A stretch of 33,525 nucleotides of DNA from JBDREF01 sp043820045 (lineage in GTDB: Bacteria; Planctomycetota; Phycisphaerae; Sedimentisphaerales; Anaerobacaceae), in NCBI GenBank assembly GCA_043820045.1, contig JBDREF010000148.1, positions 1 through 33,525 of the forward strand. Reading direction: 5' to 3'. Positions 17,201-23,822 of this stretch are shown here, in pieces. Position numbers and translations under genes: made by a program. The notes below the pieces were generated by a model. The model ran no database searches, was not told the origin of the DNA, and saw nothing but the letters and a program-made list of their open reading frames with translations. How positions within the stretch are numbered: position 1 is the stretch's first letter; the number at the start of each line of letters is the position of its first letter.

Positions 17201-17575
17201 ACCGGCAGGATTGACGACAAAAACACGCCCATTAGCACTGAGAGCACCGTTGAACTCCGTGGGAAGGCCCCCTGATATTCTGTTAAGCACGGCCGATGTG
17301 CTGTTCAGCTCCCCGCCCAGGTATTGGTTTAGCGTGACACTCTGGCCTGAGTCTGTGTTGAAATTGCTCCAGTCGATGATAGCGCCGTGGTCTGTGTTTA
17401 TGATTGTGTGATCGCCCCATGTAGTGCCGATTACACCGGAAGAAGCGGTAACATCGCCCGACTCAAGAGCCAGTGCGGCCGGGAGTGACACATTGAATAC
17501 CAGGCACCAAACCAGAAGGTATATGAAGTATTTTCTAACAGGACTTGTCTTGAATATTCGTCTTGCGTTCCGCAT
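14207..17575 (-). CDS. FHA-type secreted protein with cadherin-like repeats
   Basis: A large secreted or surface protein of about 1122 residues. The signal peptide (MRNARRIFKTSPVRKY, then a hydrophobic run to ALA) is followed by a two-partner-secretion/haemagglutination-activity domain, to about residue 150. That domain has RISGGLPTEFNGALSANGRV and VFVVNPAGVIFGAGSTID. A beta-helix-like region follows (to about 640). Next come three tandem cadherin-like/Big_9 repeats (about 661-945), each ending in a PDDGYVGTDTF-like motif. The last 177 residues contain Cys residues in SGCPALVKWA and CDACARL. The ATG at 17575 has GGGAAG 7 nt upstream; a longer start at 17641 lacks one. No TpsB-type transporter gene is in the window. 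Likely adhesion or cell-envelope matrix (inference). Confidence 0.88.
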   Translation of the reverse strand: MRNARRIFKTSPVRKYFIYLLVWCLVFNVSLPAALALESGDVTASSGVIGTTWGDHTIINTDHGAIIDWSNFNTDSGQSVTLNQYLGGELNSTSAVLNRISGGLPTEFNGALSANGRVFVVNPAGVIFGAGSTIDVTQLVASGLNMSNDAFNAVLADPANRMVFNDGSGEVHNLGTISADSVFLIGKKVINLGSIMAPGGLVVMAAGDSVFLGQDGSNVVVLIGTEPTDAVADVQNAGLVSADTGAIVLAAGDRFSRAISNVGTLAASAGTVTAHAARIENEGVINVNAIDGADGAISLIASEAVVIEKGSTTVADGGAILIDAPDLTIADGYIPAGVPDNTLYEKWVEERSAAGTDLELVASSTTNGNIIVQNISDGEITGGSGDIALRTTYDTGGIMFLPATDGGPVATAIHTTNGANVYMLAGEGGITIGDVITEVPSNDKAAEPGKIRLFTNNYGDIETGQLIVQGGSYDEVSVIASGDLKINGSVKTITNQVPSETKEVGQAQTCLVSVHGDVDIDGEIIVKAHGKIESTADIHIDAGENITVNLGPQQRIDASSHTSQDGPAQASVSIHAGKDIEGAGVISINGGGSSPIHVYAKSGGGAGTAEVYSSDDSADWDETDGDAHAVLEIEDDRTAECPECPMPPALEPPIPPIASADAATTHMSDPVGGNVLSNDTIPEGRDFMAILAAEPEHGELVSFDWETGEYVYQPDDGYVGTDTFQYIATDGKTYTQPITVTITMTNTLPVADGEAATTHMGLPVGGTIQDNIFDENGDPLETVLVADTLYGTLTLNPDGTYNYVPDDGYVGSDSFTFSVADGQIGAEPVQAKVTIAVTNTGPILTPDLATTDQGVPVVVDVLANDSDPDGDPLSLGVFTYEGAGTLVLNEDGTFIYTPAEGFSGEDSFVYSATDPAIGAEPAQATVTITVNPEVIVPVTPEPAPAAPLYVSAVPGLERVEFEVSGCPALVKWAASELQFDEKTMEIWVVNALASSRDIQPCDACARLRAAATILQDAGGNRIAALAQVVNEFASNTAPPTEEQMASIADAITRGAVTDSHYALAGQYLDALAEYVGVLNNQMNFSPVESVTFAADKYVAPIAEGETAGLATYIAARLAELGG

Positions 17576-17742
17576 TTTGATCTTCCCTGAAAAACAATGG
17601 TTATCCTTAGGATTTTTCCTGCACCATACTTCTAATTCCATGCTCCGGACAAATCCCCCCAGGGTCGAATCATTTAGCTGCCCCTCAATAACCTATGTAA
17701 TGCATCGGCAAAACCGATTTATAATCTTTTACCTTTTACGCA

Positions 17743-17763
17743 ACGAGTTCATCACGAGTTCAT
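17743..17763. repeat. Tandem direct repeat ACGAGTTCAT x2
   Basis: ACGAGTTCAT occurs at 17743-17752 and again at 17754-17763, an 11-nt period, which places both copies on the same DNA face. It lies upstream of both the FHA-type gene (minus) and the small open frame at 17779 (plus). A hairpin-like ATCGG/CCGAT and a TATAAT (17720-17725) lie just to its left. A binding site is possible, but the regulator is unknown. Confidence 0.45.
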
Positions 17764-17778
17764 AGGAAAGTCACGACT

Positions 17779-18156
17779 ATGTCACTCCATTCATTATTTG
17801 TCTTTGATGATTCTCACCGGAGCAAAATAGGACTTGTCCTGAATCTTAAACCGGCAGAGAAGAGTAATTGTGAAACGCCGGACAACCACGGTGACTCGCA
17901 GAAACTCGTTTCCAATACTGATAGTCTTCTTATGGCGGCTGCGGAGGTCCATGGGTTGACGGCGAGGCAGCGATCCGCACTGCATCCGGCAATGAAATAT
18001 CGGAGCATCACTCCTCCCGGACGTGCTATGATGACAATCAGAGTACCGCCTGCATCTCGAACAGGCAATCTGACCTCGAAAACCACTCTATTGATATTGA
18101 TAACGGCCTTTACCTGGGCTCAGCTAAGACCTCATCCTGTGGAAATGCGGGCATAA
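17779..18156 (+). CDS. Doubtful small hypothetical ORF
   Basis: An open frame of 125 codons with AGGAAAG 8 nt before its ATG. The predicted protein matches nothing I recognise. It has a basic middle and a hydrophobic patch near the C terminus (TLLILITAF), but no signal peptide or motif. It overlaps another open frame on the same strand, and its composition is not typical of the neighbouring genes. It may be a remnant or noise. Confidence 0.2.
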   Translation: MSLHSLFVFDDSHRSKIGLVLNLKPAEKSNCETPDNHGDSQKLVSNTDSLLMAAAEVHGLTARQRSALHPAMKYRSITPPGRAMMTIRVPPASRTGNLTSKTTLLILITAFTWAQLRPHPVEMRA

Positions 18157-18644
18157 CAAGCCAAGCAGCAGAGGGAGCCAAAGTCGCAGAAAAAAATGTG
18201 AAAAAATTTTCACCCCGGACCATTCCCGACCTTCTAAGCTCCCCGGGGCCGCTGCAAGAAAGAGGGAAATGTCGTTGTCGAGTTGCCTCCGGATGGAAAC
18301 TGCAACATCGCCATCGCTCCCCCTCCCGCATATCCCGCCCTTCCAAAGCGGCTCAGCCCTTGCCGCCTGTGGACGCCTGTAGTTGTAGGAACCCGGGGCC
18401 GGAGGCATGTCGGGCCTGGGTTTGACGCCGGAGATAATGCCGCTGTGCAGGTTGACTGACTGGCGGCTGGTAGCTGTCCACAGGAAAAACGCGGTTTGAC
18501 GGCCTGAACTTCAACGTTGCACATTGCGGTTTTTGGGTAGAAAAAAAGCAAGATTTTTGTGGACATGCCCGAGCAAGACCAGTATGATGCTCTGTTTAGG
18601 AAAATCGTCAATTTGAAGTCTGTGTAGATTAGAGGTAATTCATT

Positions 18645-18878
18645 ATGGCACATAAGAAGGGACAAGGCTCCTCGCGGAACGGCAGAGACAGCAATCCGCA
18701 ATACAGAGGGGTGAAACTATATGCCGGTCAGACAACCAAAGCCGGCTCAATAATCATCCGGCAGTGCGGAACTAAATTCTTTCCCGGCTCCAATGTCAGT
18801 ATGGGCAGGGACTACACGCTGTTCGCCACGGCCGAAGGACAAGTACGTTTCCAGGGCCGAAAGGTCCACGTCGTCTGA
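18645..18878 (+). CDS. rpmA: 50S ribosomal protein L27
   Basis: L27 lies near the peptidyl-transferase centre of the large subunit and helps position tRNA. The 77-residue protein begins with the signature MAHKKGQGSSRNGRDS, with no N-terminal extension that would need protease trimming. It continues with GTKFFPGSNVSMGRDYTLFA. It is slightly shorter than the usual 80-90 residues. AGAGG lies 9 nt upstream of the ATG. obgE follows, as in most bacteria, but the usual upstream rplU (L21) is absent from this locus. Confidence 0.97.
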   Translation: MAHKKGQGSSRNGRDSNPQYRGVKLYAGQTTKAGSIIIRQCGTKFFPGSNVSMGRDYTLFATAEGQVRFQGRKVHVV

Positions 18879-18902
18879 GAAAAATCAACTGATAGCCACG
18901 AG

Positions 18903-18931
18903 AAAAGGATGGTCCTGGCCATCCTTTTTTT
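18903..18931 (+). terminator. Intrinsic terminator between rpmA and obgE
   Basis: AAGGATGG (18905-18912) and CCATCCTT (18919-18926) form an 8-bp stem with a TCCTGG loop, followed by a run of T. It lies 26 nt after the rpmA stop. It should reduce or uncouple read-through from rpmA into obgE. Confidence 0.85.
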
Positions 18932-18970
18932 ATATCGGGATACGGTACAGAGGCTCCGAGATGCAAAACG

Positions 18971-19978
18971 ATGTTTATCGACAAGGCACAAATCTGGGTC
19001 AAGGCGGGAGACGGCGGGCACGGCTGTGTCAGCTTTCGGCGAGAGAAATTCATCCCAAAAGGCGGCCCTGACGGCGGCGACGGCGGGCAAGGAGGCAATG
19101 TCTATTTCGAGGCTGTCGACAATCTCGATACCCTGCTGGACTTCGCAGGCAAACGCAACTGGCAGGCCCAAAAAGGCCAGCCCGGCTCGGGGAGCAACAA
19201 AACCGGAGCAGACGGCCAGGACCTGGTCATCAAAGTCCCGCCCGGCACACTCATCTACGATACCGATATTGACTTGCTCCTCAAAGACCTCAGCGAGATT
19301 GGCGTGAAGGTATGTGTCTGCCGTAGCGGAAAAGGCGGGAAAGGCAATAAGGCATTTGCAACGTCGGTCAACCAAACGCCAAGGAATGCTGAGGCCGGCA
19401 AACAAGGCCAGGAAAGAAATATCAGACTTGAATTGAAACTCATCGCCGACGTCGGCCTGGTCGGAATGCCAAACGCCGGCAAGAGTACCATGATCTCCCG
19501 CTGCTCCGCGGCACGGCCAAAAATTGCGGACTATCCCTTCACCACTATCGAGCCGGTGCTTGGAATCGTCGAGTTGAGCGGTTTTCGCCGGTTCGTCATG
19601 GCCGACATCCCCGGCCTCATCGAAGGCGCCCACACCGGTGCAGGCCTCGGCCACGAATTCCTCAAGCACATAGAAAGAACAACACTGCTCGTGCACATCC
19701 TCGACATCATGCCGGCAGACGGCTCCGATCCGGCGGATAACTACAGAACCATCCGCTCGGAACTCGAAAAACACAGCAAGGCGCTGGCTGCAAAATCCGA
19801 AATCATCGTCGCCAACAAAATAGACCTCGACCCTGATGGAAAAACGGTCGAGCATCTCAGGAAGAAGTTGAACGAGGAAGTCCACGCAATCTCAGCCGTA
19901 ACCGGCTCCGGCGTCAAAGAATTGAGCGAATCTCTCTGGCGAAAAGTCAAGGAAACAAAAGCCTCTTCTGTCCAATAG
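18971..19978 (+). CDS. obgE: Obg-family ribosome-assembly GTPase
   Basis: ObgE/CgtA is a GTPase needed for 50S maturation and stress control. The 335-residue protein has the glycine-rich Obg domain (1-158; MFIDKAQIWVKAGDGGHG, GGPDGGDGGQGG). A G domain follows, with G1 GMPNAGKST at 165-173, a YPFTT switch I, DIPG, NKID and a SAVTG loop. There is no C-terminal OCT/ACT-like extension. The ATG at 18971 gives the family-standard N terminus. AGAGG is better spaced for an out-of-frame ATG at 18961, which opens a 36-codon overlapping frame; that frame could affect initiation (inference). It follows rpmA beyond a terminator. Confidence 0.97.
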   Translation: MFIDKAQIWVKAGDGGHGCVSFRREKFIPKGGPDGGDGGQGGNVYFEAVDNLDTLLDFAGKRNWQAQKGQPGSGSNKTGADGQDLVIKVPPGTLIYDTDIDLLLKDLSEIGVKVCVCRSGKGGKGNKAFATSVNQTPRNAEAGKQGQERNIRLELKLIADVGLVGMPNAGKSTMISRCSAARPKIADYPFTTIEPVLGIVELSGFRRFVMADIPGLIEGAHTGAGLGHEFLKHIERTTLLVHILDIMPADGSDPADNYRTIRSELEKHSKALAAKSEIIVANKIDLDPDGKTVEHLRKKLNEEVHAISAVTGSGVKELSESLWRKVKETKASSVQ

Positions 19979-19995
19979 TTTTTACTCATACGGTT

Positions 19996-21007
19996 TCAAC
20001 TATTCGTTTCAGGGGTTGCGTTATTCTTGAACAGCGCTCTCAATGACTCATCTGTCGGCTCAGCTTTGATTCCGAGCTTGCCAGGATACGCCATATAATG
20101 ACGAACGGATGTGGCAAGCCCACTCAAGTCGGGGAAAAGAGTGGTTTGGTTGATATGCATATCATGAAGCCCGCTCAGTAGCGTATTTCTTTCCTGCTGT
20201 GTGACTTGAACACATATTCTGTATAACTTCGGCTTGGAATCGTCTCTTACCATTTGCTTCAGGTTATTCATGAAAGAGTTGTTTATGTCACCTTGCAGCA
20301 GAAATGTCCCCTGCTGTGATGTCAGTCTCCGGTTGCGTTCAAAAGGGGTAACATTATAGACCAGCGATATCGGTTGCTTCATAAGTGCCGAAATAATTGC
20401 ATTGTCGTTTATTTTGTCCTCATTAAACTGGCTAACGTCTTTCTCACGCTTCAACCGATTGAAAAGACAACGAAGCTCTTTTTTGAAATTGTTCGGACTA
20501 TCCTCTATTCGTTCTTTTAGTCGCTCCCAACCAACAGATTCCGTATCTAACGCCCAAACTTCACCTACCTCGTCCTTACAATTGAGGTCGTTTACTGCAA
20601 AATAAATCGCCCCCGCGAAGGAATATTGCCAATCCAACAACCTCACAGGAGCCTCCCAATGGCGCATCAGTGCAAGCCGTTCAAAGGATGTCGTTCTCTT
20701 GAGGTACATGCCCAATATATAAGGAGGCATCCCGTTGAAACTTACGTATCATTCCCTGCTCAATTGCAAGGCGTTCTTTCTTTTCTTTCCTTCCAAATTT
20801 TGTAAACGCCTTTTCAAGATGTGTTTGAAAAGCTTCGTCATACAACTTGCGCAACAAACGTCCTCCTCTCGTATCGGAACGCTTTCTTTTTTCGCCTCTA
20901 AATATCCATTTTCTTTTCTTTCCGTTGCCAAGCAACGTCCCGTGCCGATCAATCATATCCTCTAACGTCTTGAAAGTCCCTGCCTCTTCAAACAACATTT
21001 TTTGCAT
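19996..21007 (-). pseudogene. FRG-domain protein with a +1 frame break
   Basis: Two adjoining frames together encode one FRG-domain protein of about 336 residues. The first (21007-20681) has WIFRGE at about 34-39 and runs to SLYIGHVPQENDIL, where CTT TGA stops it (TGA at 20683-20681). Skipping one T (20683) continues as ERLALMRHWEAPVRLLDW, then SFAGAIYFAV, which is exactly the next FRG block. The downstream frame alone (ATG 20730) would lack the first FRG motif. This is a frameshift mutation, a sequencing error, or a +1 recoding event at the same CUU UGA used by prfB; no Shine-Dalgarno-like stimulator sits just upstream. AGGGG lies 7 nt before the first ATG. It is the third gene of the accessory islet. 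FRG-domain function is not established. Confidence 0.8.
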
Positions 21008-21050
21008 TCTTGAACCCCTATATCAGAACGGACAACTTCCAATTCAGGTT

Positions 21051-21500
21051 TCATGGCAGGTTTTCGAGGTCGGCCAGGTCTTGGTGTCTGCCGGACGCTT
21101 TTTTGTTCATTTTCAGGTGTGTCAGGCTGATTAGATTGGTCCTTACGCCGTCCAGTTCTGCCACGACACGTTCAGCAAAACAATCACTGAAATTTACTCC
21201 GGAAATCGTCGTCGCAAGCTCTATCCTTAAAGGAGGCACGCCCATACGAATGACCTGCTTTTCTTTGAGGAACAGATTTCCTGATAATTCCGACGGGTTG
21301 AAGCCGAACTCCTTCAAGGCTGCTACAATCTTGTCGGCATTGACCGGATGCATGGCTATCCAGATATCCATGTCGGCAGTGGCACGTGGGTAGCCATAGT
21401 AGCTGACCGCATATCCGCCGATAAGCAGATACTCAACTTCATGGTCGTTGAGTAACTTCAAGAACTCTTTGAAGTCTCGTGGTAGATGGATCGTAGCCAT
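21051..21500 (-). CDS. Nucleotidyltransferase-fold protein (DUF6036/MNT-like)
   Basis: A 149-residue protein of the DNA polymerase beta-type nucleotidyltransferase fold. It has the GG motif at Gly28-Gly29 (LLIGGYAVSYYG), then TADMDIWI with the metal-binding pair Asp43/Asp45, and a third acidic residue as Glu94 in LRIEL. The C-terminal LISLTHLKMNKKASGRHQDLADLE block is typical of stand-alone nucleotidyltransferases in toxin-antitoxin or defence loci. Its ATG lies inside the upstream small gene (62-nt overlap), and no clear ribosome-binding site is seen, so translation is probably coupled. The FRG gene follows after 43 nt. It may modify RNA, tRNA or a partner protein; the target is unknown. Confidence 0.85.
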   Translation of the reverse strand: MATIHLPRDFKEFLKLLNDHEVEYLLIGGYAVSYYGYPRATADMDIWIAMHPVNADKIVAALKEFGFNPSELSGNLFLKEKQVIRMGVPPLRIELATTISGVNFSDCFAERVVAELDGVRTNLISLTHLKMNKKASGRHQDLADLENLP

Positions 21501-21645
21501 AGATAATTTGACGCATTAACTCAACGGCCAGCAGACGTTCGTCGGGCGTTTTGGATAACCAATATTCTTTATCGTCTGATTTGTCGGAAAGCGAGCCTAC
21601 CGAGAAGGCTGTTCTTAGTATCTCTGGAAAATGGACCTTATCCAT
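21439..21645 (-). CDS. Small antitoxin-like partner of the nucleotidyltransferase
   Basis: A 68-residue acidic protein. Its most conserved-looking part is WLSKTPDERLLAVELMRQI, followed by NYGYDP-like and TTRLQRVLEV segments. Small proteins of this kind are often seen immediately upstream of nucleotidyltransferase genes like the next one, with an overlapping reading frame as here. It has no recognisable HTH, so a DNA-binding role is not evident. The promoter's -10 ends 6 nt before its ATG, predicting a leaderless mRNA. First gene of the minus-strand islet. The role as antitoxin or activator is inferred from context. Confidence 0.75.
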   Translation of the reverse strand: MDKVHFPEILRTAFSVGSLSDKSDDKEYWLSKTPDERLLAVELMRQIIYGYDPSTTRLQRVLEVTQRP

Positions 21646-21680
21646 ACAACAATTGTATCAAGAAAACACCTACTTGTAAA
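21644..21680 (-). promoter_or_regulatory. Islet promoter with palindrome over -10 and start codon
   Basis: On the minus strand TTTACA (21680-21675) and TACAAT (21657-21652) are separated by 17 nt, each matching five of six consensus bases. The ATG starts at 21645, where transcription itself should begin, so the mRNA is predicted leaderless. A 15-nt inverted repeat, ATACAA-CAA-TTGTAT on the plus strand (21644-21658), covers the -10 and the first bases of the ATG. This suits autoregulation. Confidence 0.65.
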
Positions 21681-21799
21681 TAGAACTTTCGCGCGTATTC
21701 CACTCCGTTCGGCAAGCTTAAGCCGTTTTTCAGGTTGACTTTGAGAAAAAAGCGAGTAAAAGATATGAAATACGACCCATAAACCATGAGCGATGAATC

Positions 21800-22588
21800 A
21801 TGAATACCATTGCAGTAGATATCGGCAATACTAATATAGCTATCGGGCTTTTTCTCGATGATAAGGAGGATTTCATCGAATCCATCCCCGGCGGGTCCCG
21901 AAAGAAACTTGCGGACTGCTTGAAATCCGCCTGGCAAAAGATTCCAATCGCCGAAAGCTCGAAGGAGAAGAAACGCGACGGGGTAATTGTAGTCAGCAGC
22001 GTTAAACCGACCTGGACCAAACTCATCCGGGAAATTGCAGGAAACGATCTCAACGAGGATATTTACATCATTGGTAAAGATATTCCCCTGCCGATGACGG
22101 TCTGGGCGGATGAACCGAAGAAAGTCGGGACAGACAGGGTAGTCTCGGCGGCAGCGGCATACGCCGTCGCTGAGGATGCGGTGGTCGTGGCTGATTTAGG
22201 TACCGCGGTAACCATTGACCTGGTCGATCAGAACGGCGTTTTCCTGGGTGGTGTCATTTGCCCCGGCTTCGAGATCAGCGCAAAGGCACTAAAGCAGAAC
22301 ACCGCCCAATTGCCGAACATCAAAGTCACCAAACCTAAAGCCCCATACGGCAAGAATACCGCCGATGCCATCAATTGCGGGCTGTATTATTCCATCATCG
22401 GGACTCTGCAGGAAGTCCTCCGGCGATACGCAGAAGAGATCGGCAAATGGCCGCAAACGGTCATCACCGGCGCCGGTGCCAAAGTCATCGCAGACGATTG
22501 CGAATTCATTGACAACTATGTGCCGAACCTTGTCGTCAAAGGTATCGTCCTTGCCTACAAGAAATACCTCGAAGAAAAGGCGGAGTGA
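21800..22588 (+). CDS. coaX: Type III pantothenate kinase
   Basis: CoaX phosphorylates pantothenate in the first step of coenzyme A synthesis and, unlike CoaA, is not feedback-inhibited by CoA. The 262-residue protein shows the ASKHA phosphate motif DIGNTN (Asp7-Asn12). It also has KVGTDR (Gly110-Arg113), ADLGTAVTID (catalytic Asp132), GGVICPGFEIS and a TAQLPNI segment. Its only upstream signal is a weak GAG. It begins after the minus-strand islet and is followed 43 nt later by the mnmE-like gene. Confidence 0.96.
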   Translation: MNTIAVDIGNTNIAIGLFLDDKEDFIESIPGGSRKKLADCLKSAWQKIPIAESSKEKKRDGVIVVSSVKPTWTKLIREIAGNDLNEDIYIIGKDIPLPMTVWADEPKKVGTDRVVSAAAAYAVAEDAVVVADLGTAVTIDLVDQNGVFLGGVICPGFEISAKALKQNTAQLPNIKVTKPKAPYGKNTADAINCGLYYSIIGTLQEVLRRYAEEIGKWPQTVITGAGAKVIADDCEFIDNYVPNLVVKGIVLAYKKYLEEKAE

Positions 22589-22631
22589 GAGCAGTCTATT
22601 GCCCCGAAAAGCAATAGACGCAATACGAAAG

Positions 22632-23813
22632 ATGAGCATTTTTACCGCAGTGATGACCGGTAAGGGCGCCGGTGCAATATCGACCGTTCAAGTCTTTGGG
22701 AAGGACTGTGAAGGCCTCGTGGCCCGGATATTCAAGCCCGCCGGGACAAAACCGGCCAAATTCAACGCGAACGAAATCCTGCTCGGCGCAATTACCGATG
22801 GCGACAGAACAATCGACCAGGTTACAATCGGCTGTGAGACCCAGGATACGTTCGCAATACACTGCCACGGTAATCCGCTCGTCGTCGAGATGATAATGCA
22901 ACTGCTTGACCGCTGCGGCGTGACGCTGCTGACAGCAGAACAACTGCTGGCCAAAATCTTCACTTCCGCCGAACCGGCCAGCACAATCGCAGTTGAGGCC
23001 AAACTGGCTCAGTTAAGAGCCGAAACCATCCAGGGCACAAAGATAATCGCAAACCAGATAGACGCCGGCCTGGGCGAAGAAGCCCGCAACTGGCTCGCGA
23101 ATATAGACGAAACTTCGCTCGCTGAAATCAGGGCCGAAGCGGCGAAGATCTTGCAGGGTTCGCAGGTCGCAAAACTCATCATCTACGGCTGCACGGCAGT
23201 TTTGACAGGTCCGCCAAACAGCGGCAAAAGCACGCTTCTCAACCGCCTCGCCGGCCGGCAAAAGGCAATCGTTACCGATATCAAAGGCACGACCAGAGAC
23301 TGGGTGGAAGCCACATGCAAAATCGGTCCTCTTTGCCTGAGACTGATCGATACGGCGGGGCTGGATGAAGAACTCCCTAACTGCCAGGATAACATCAACG
23401 AAGCGGCCCGGAAGAAGACAATCGAAATCCTCGAACAGGCGGACCTCATCCTGCTCGTTCTGGATAGCAGCCGGCCCGCAGATGAGTATGACGACCGATT
23501 GAGCAGGAGAATCGGTGACAAAAGAGTCGTCACAGTACTGAATAAGTCCGACTTGCCGGCCAAGTTTGATGTCAATGAACTGCCGCAAACCCTTTCAAAC
23601 ACAGTACGAATAGGCGCCACAGAAGGCGCCGGAATCGAAGATCTGAAAGAAGAAATCCAGCGAATTTTGGGCACCCCTGACTTCGATTTGCATCAGGCGG
23701 TCTGCTTCACCGACAGGCAGGAAAACCTGCTCAGAGAATTGCAGAAGGTCAAATCCAAACTACAGGCAGCTTCGATCATAACGGAGTTGTTAAAAGGCCG
23801 GCTTCGTGTATAA
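22632..23813 (+). CDS. Divergent MnmE/TrmE-like GTPase
   Basis: MnmE, with MnmG, modifies the wobble uridine of some tRNAs. This 393-residue protein has the TrmE layout: an N-terminal domain (about 1-115), a helical region, and an inserted G domain with G1 GPPNSGKST at 193-201. KGTTRDW follows, then DTAGLDEE, NKSD and a GATEGAG loop. It is about 55 residues shorter than MnmE. The GEFTxRAFLNGK block of the N-terminal/helical junction is not recognisable, and the C-terminal FCIGK is missing (it ends LLKGRLRV). ATG at 22632 gives the MnmE-like N terminus; the frame is open upstream into coaX. Either a derived MnmE or a paralogue. Confidence 0.8.
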   Translation: MSIFTAVMTGKGAGAISTVQVFGKDCEGLVARIFKPAGTKPAKFNANEILLGAITDGDRTIDQVTIGCETQDTFAIHCHGNPLVVEMIMQLLDRCGVTLLTAEQLLAKIFTSAEPASTIAVEAKLAQLRAETIQGTKIIANQIDAGLGEEARNWLANIDETSLAEIRAEAAKILQGSQVAKLIIYGCTAVLTGPPNSGKSTLLNRLAGRQKAIVTDIKGTTRDWVEATCKIGPLCLRLIDTAGLDEELPNCQDNINEAARKKTIEILEQADLILLVLDSSRPADEYDDRLSRRIGDKRVVTVLNKSDLPAKFDVNELPQTLSNTVRIGATEGAGIEDLKEEIQRILGTPDFDLHQAVCFTDRQENLLRELQKVKSKLQAASIITELLKGRLRV

Positions 23814-23822
23814 TCGGCTCCC

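Larger units (their letters stand above)
17576..18644. other. About 1 kb without a confident gene; possible gene remnants
   Basis: This stretch separates the FHA-type gene from rpmA. Several plus-strand frames are open and overlap: a 125-codon frame at 17779-18156, a frame from about 17919 to 18425 with no early start, and a third open to about 18450. The second frame has patches of natural-looking protein (for example SQAAEGAKVAEKNVKKF), so a decayed gene with frameshifts is possible. Also present are a tandem direct repeat (17743-17763) and an inverted octamer TGTCCACA/TGTGGACA (about 18475 and 18556). I recognise no tRNA, tmRNA, SRP RNA or RNase P RNA. Confidence 0.5.

Noticed and set aside
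18189..18213. Minus-strand hairpin GTGAAAA-AA-TTTTCAC with T-tract
   Set aside because: The stem is all but AT and the loop too tight; no minus-strand gene lies upstream to be terminated.
18130..18565. Cluster of TGTGGA hexamers resembling DnaA boxes
   Set aside because: None continues as TGTGGATAA; the last bases vary (AAT, CGC, CAG, CAT). No dnaA, AT-rich unwinding element or other origin mark is present.
18565..18627. 20-residue ORF just before rpmA (MPEQDQYDALFRKIVNLKSV)
   Set aside because: No ribosome-binding site and too short to judge. It is not a remnant of L21 that I can recognise.
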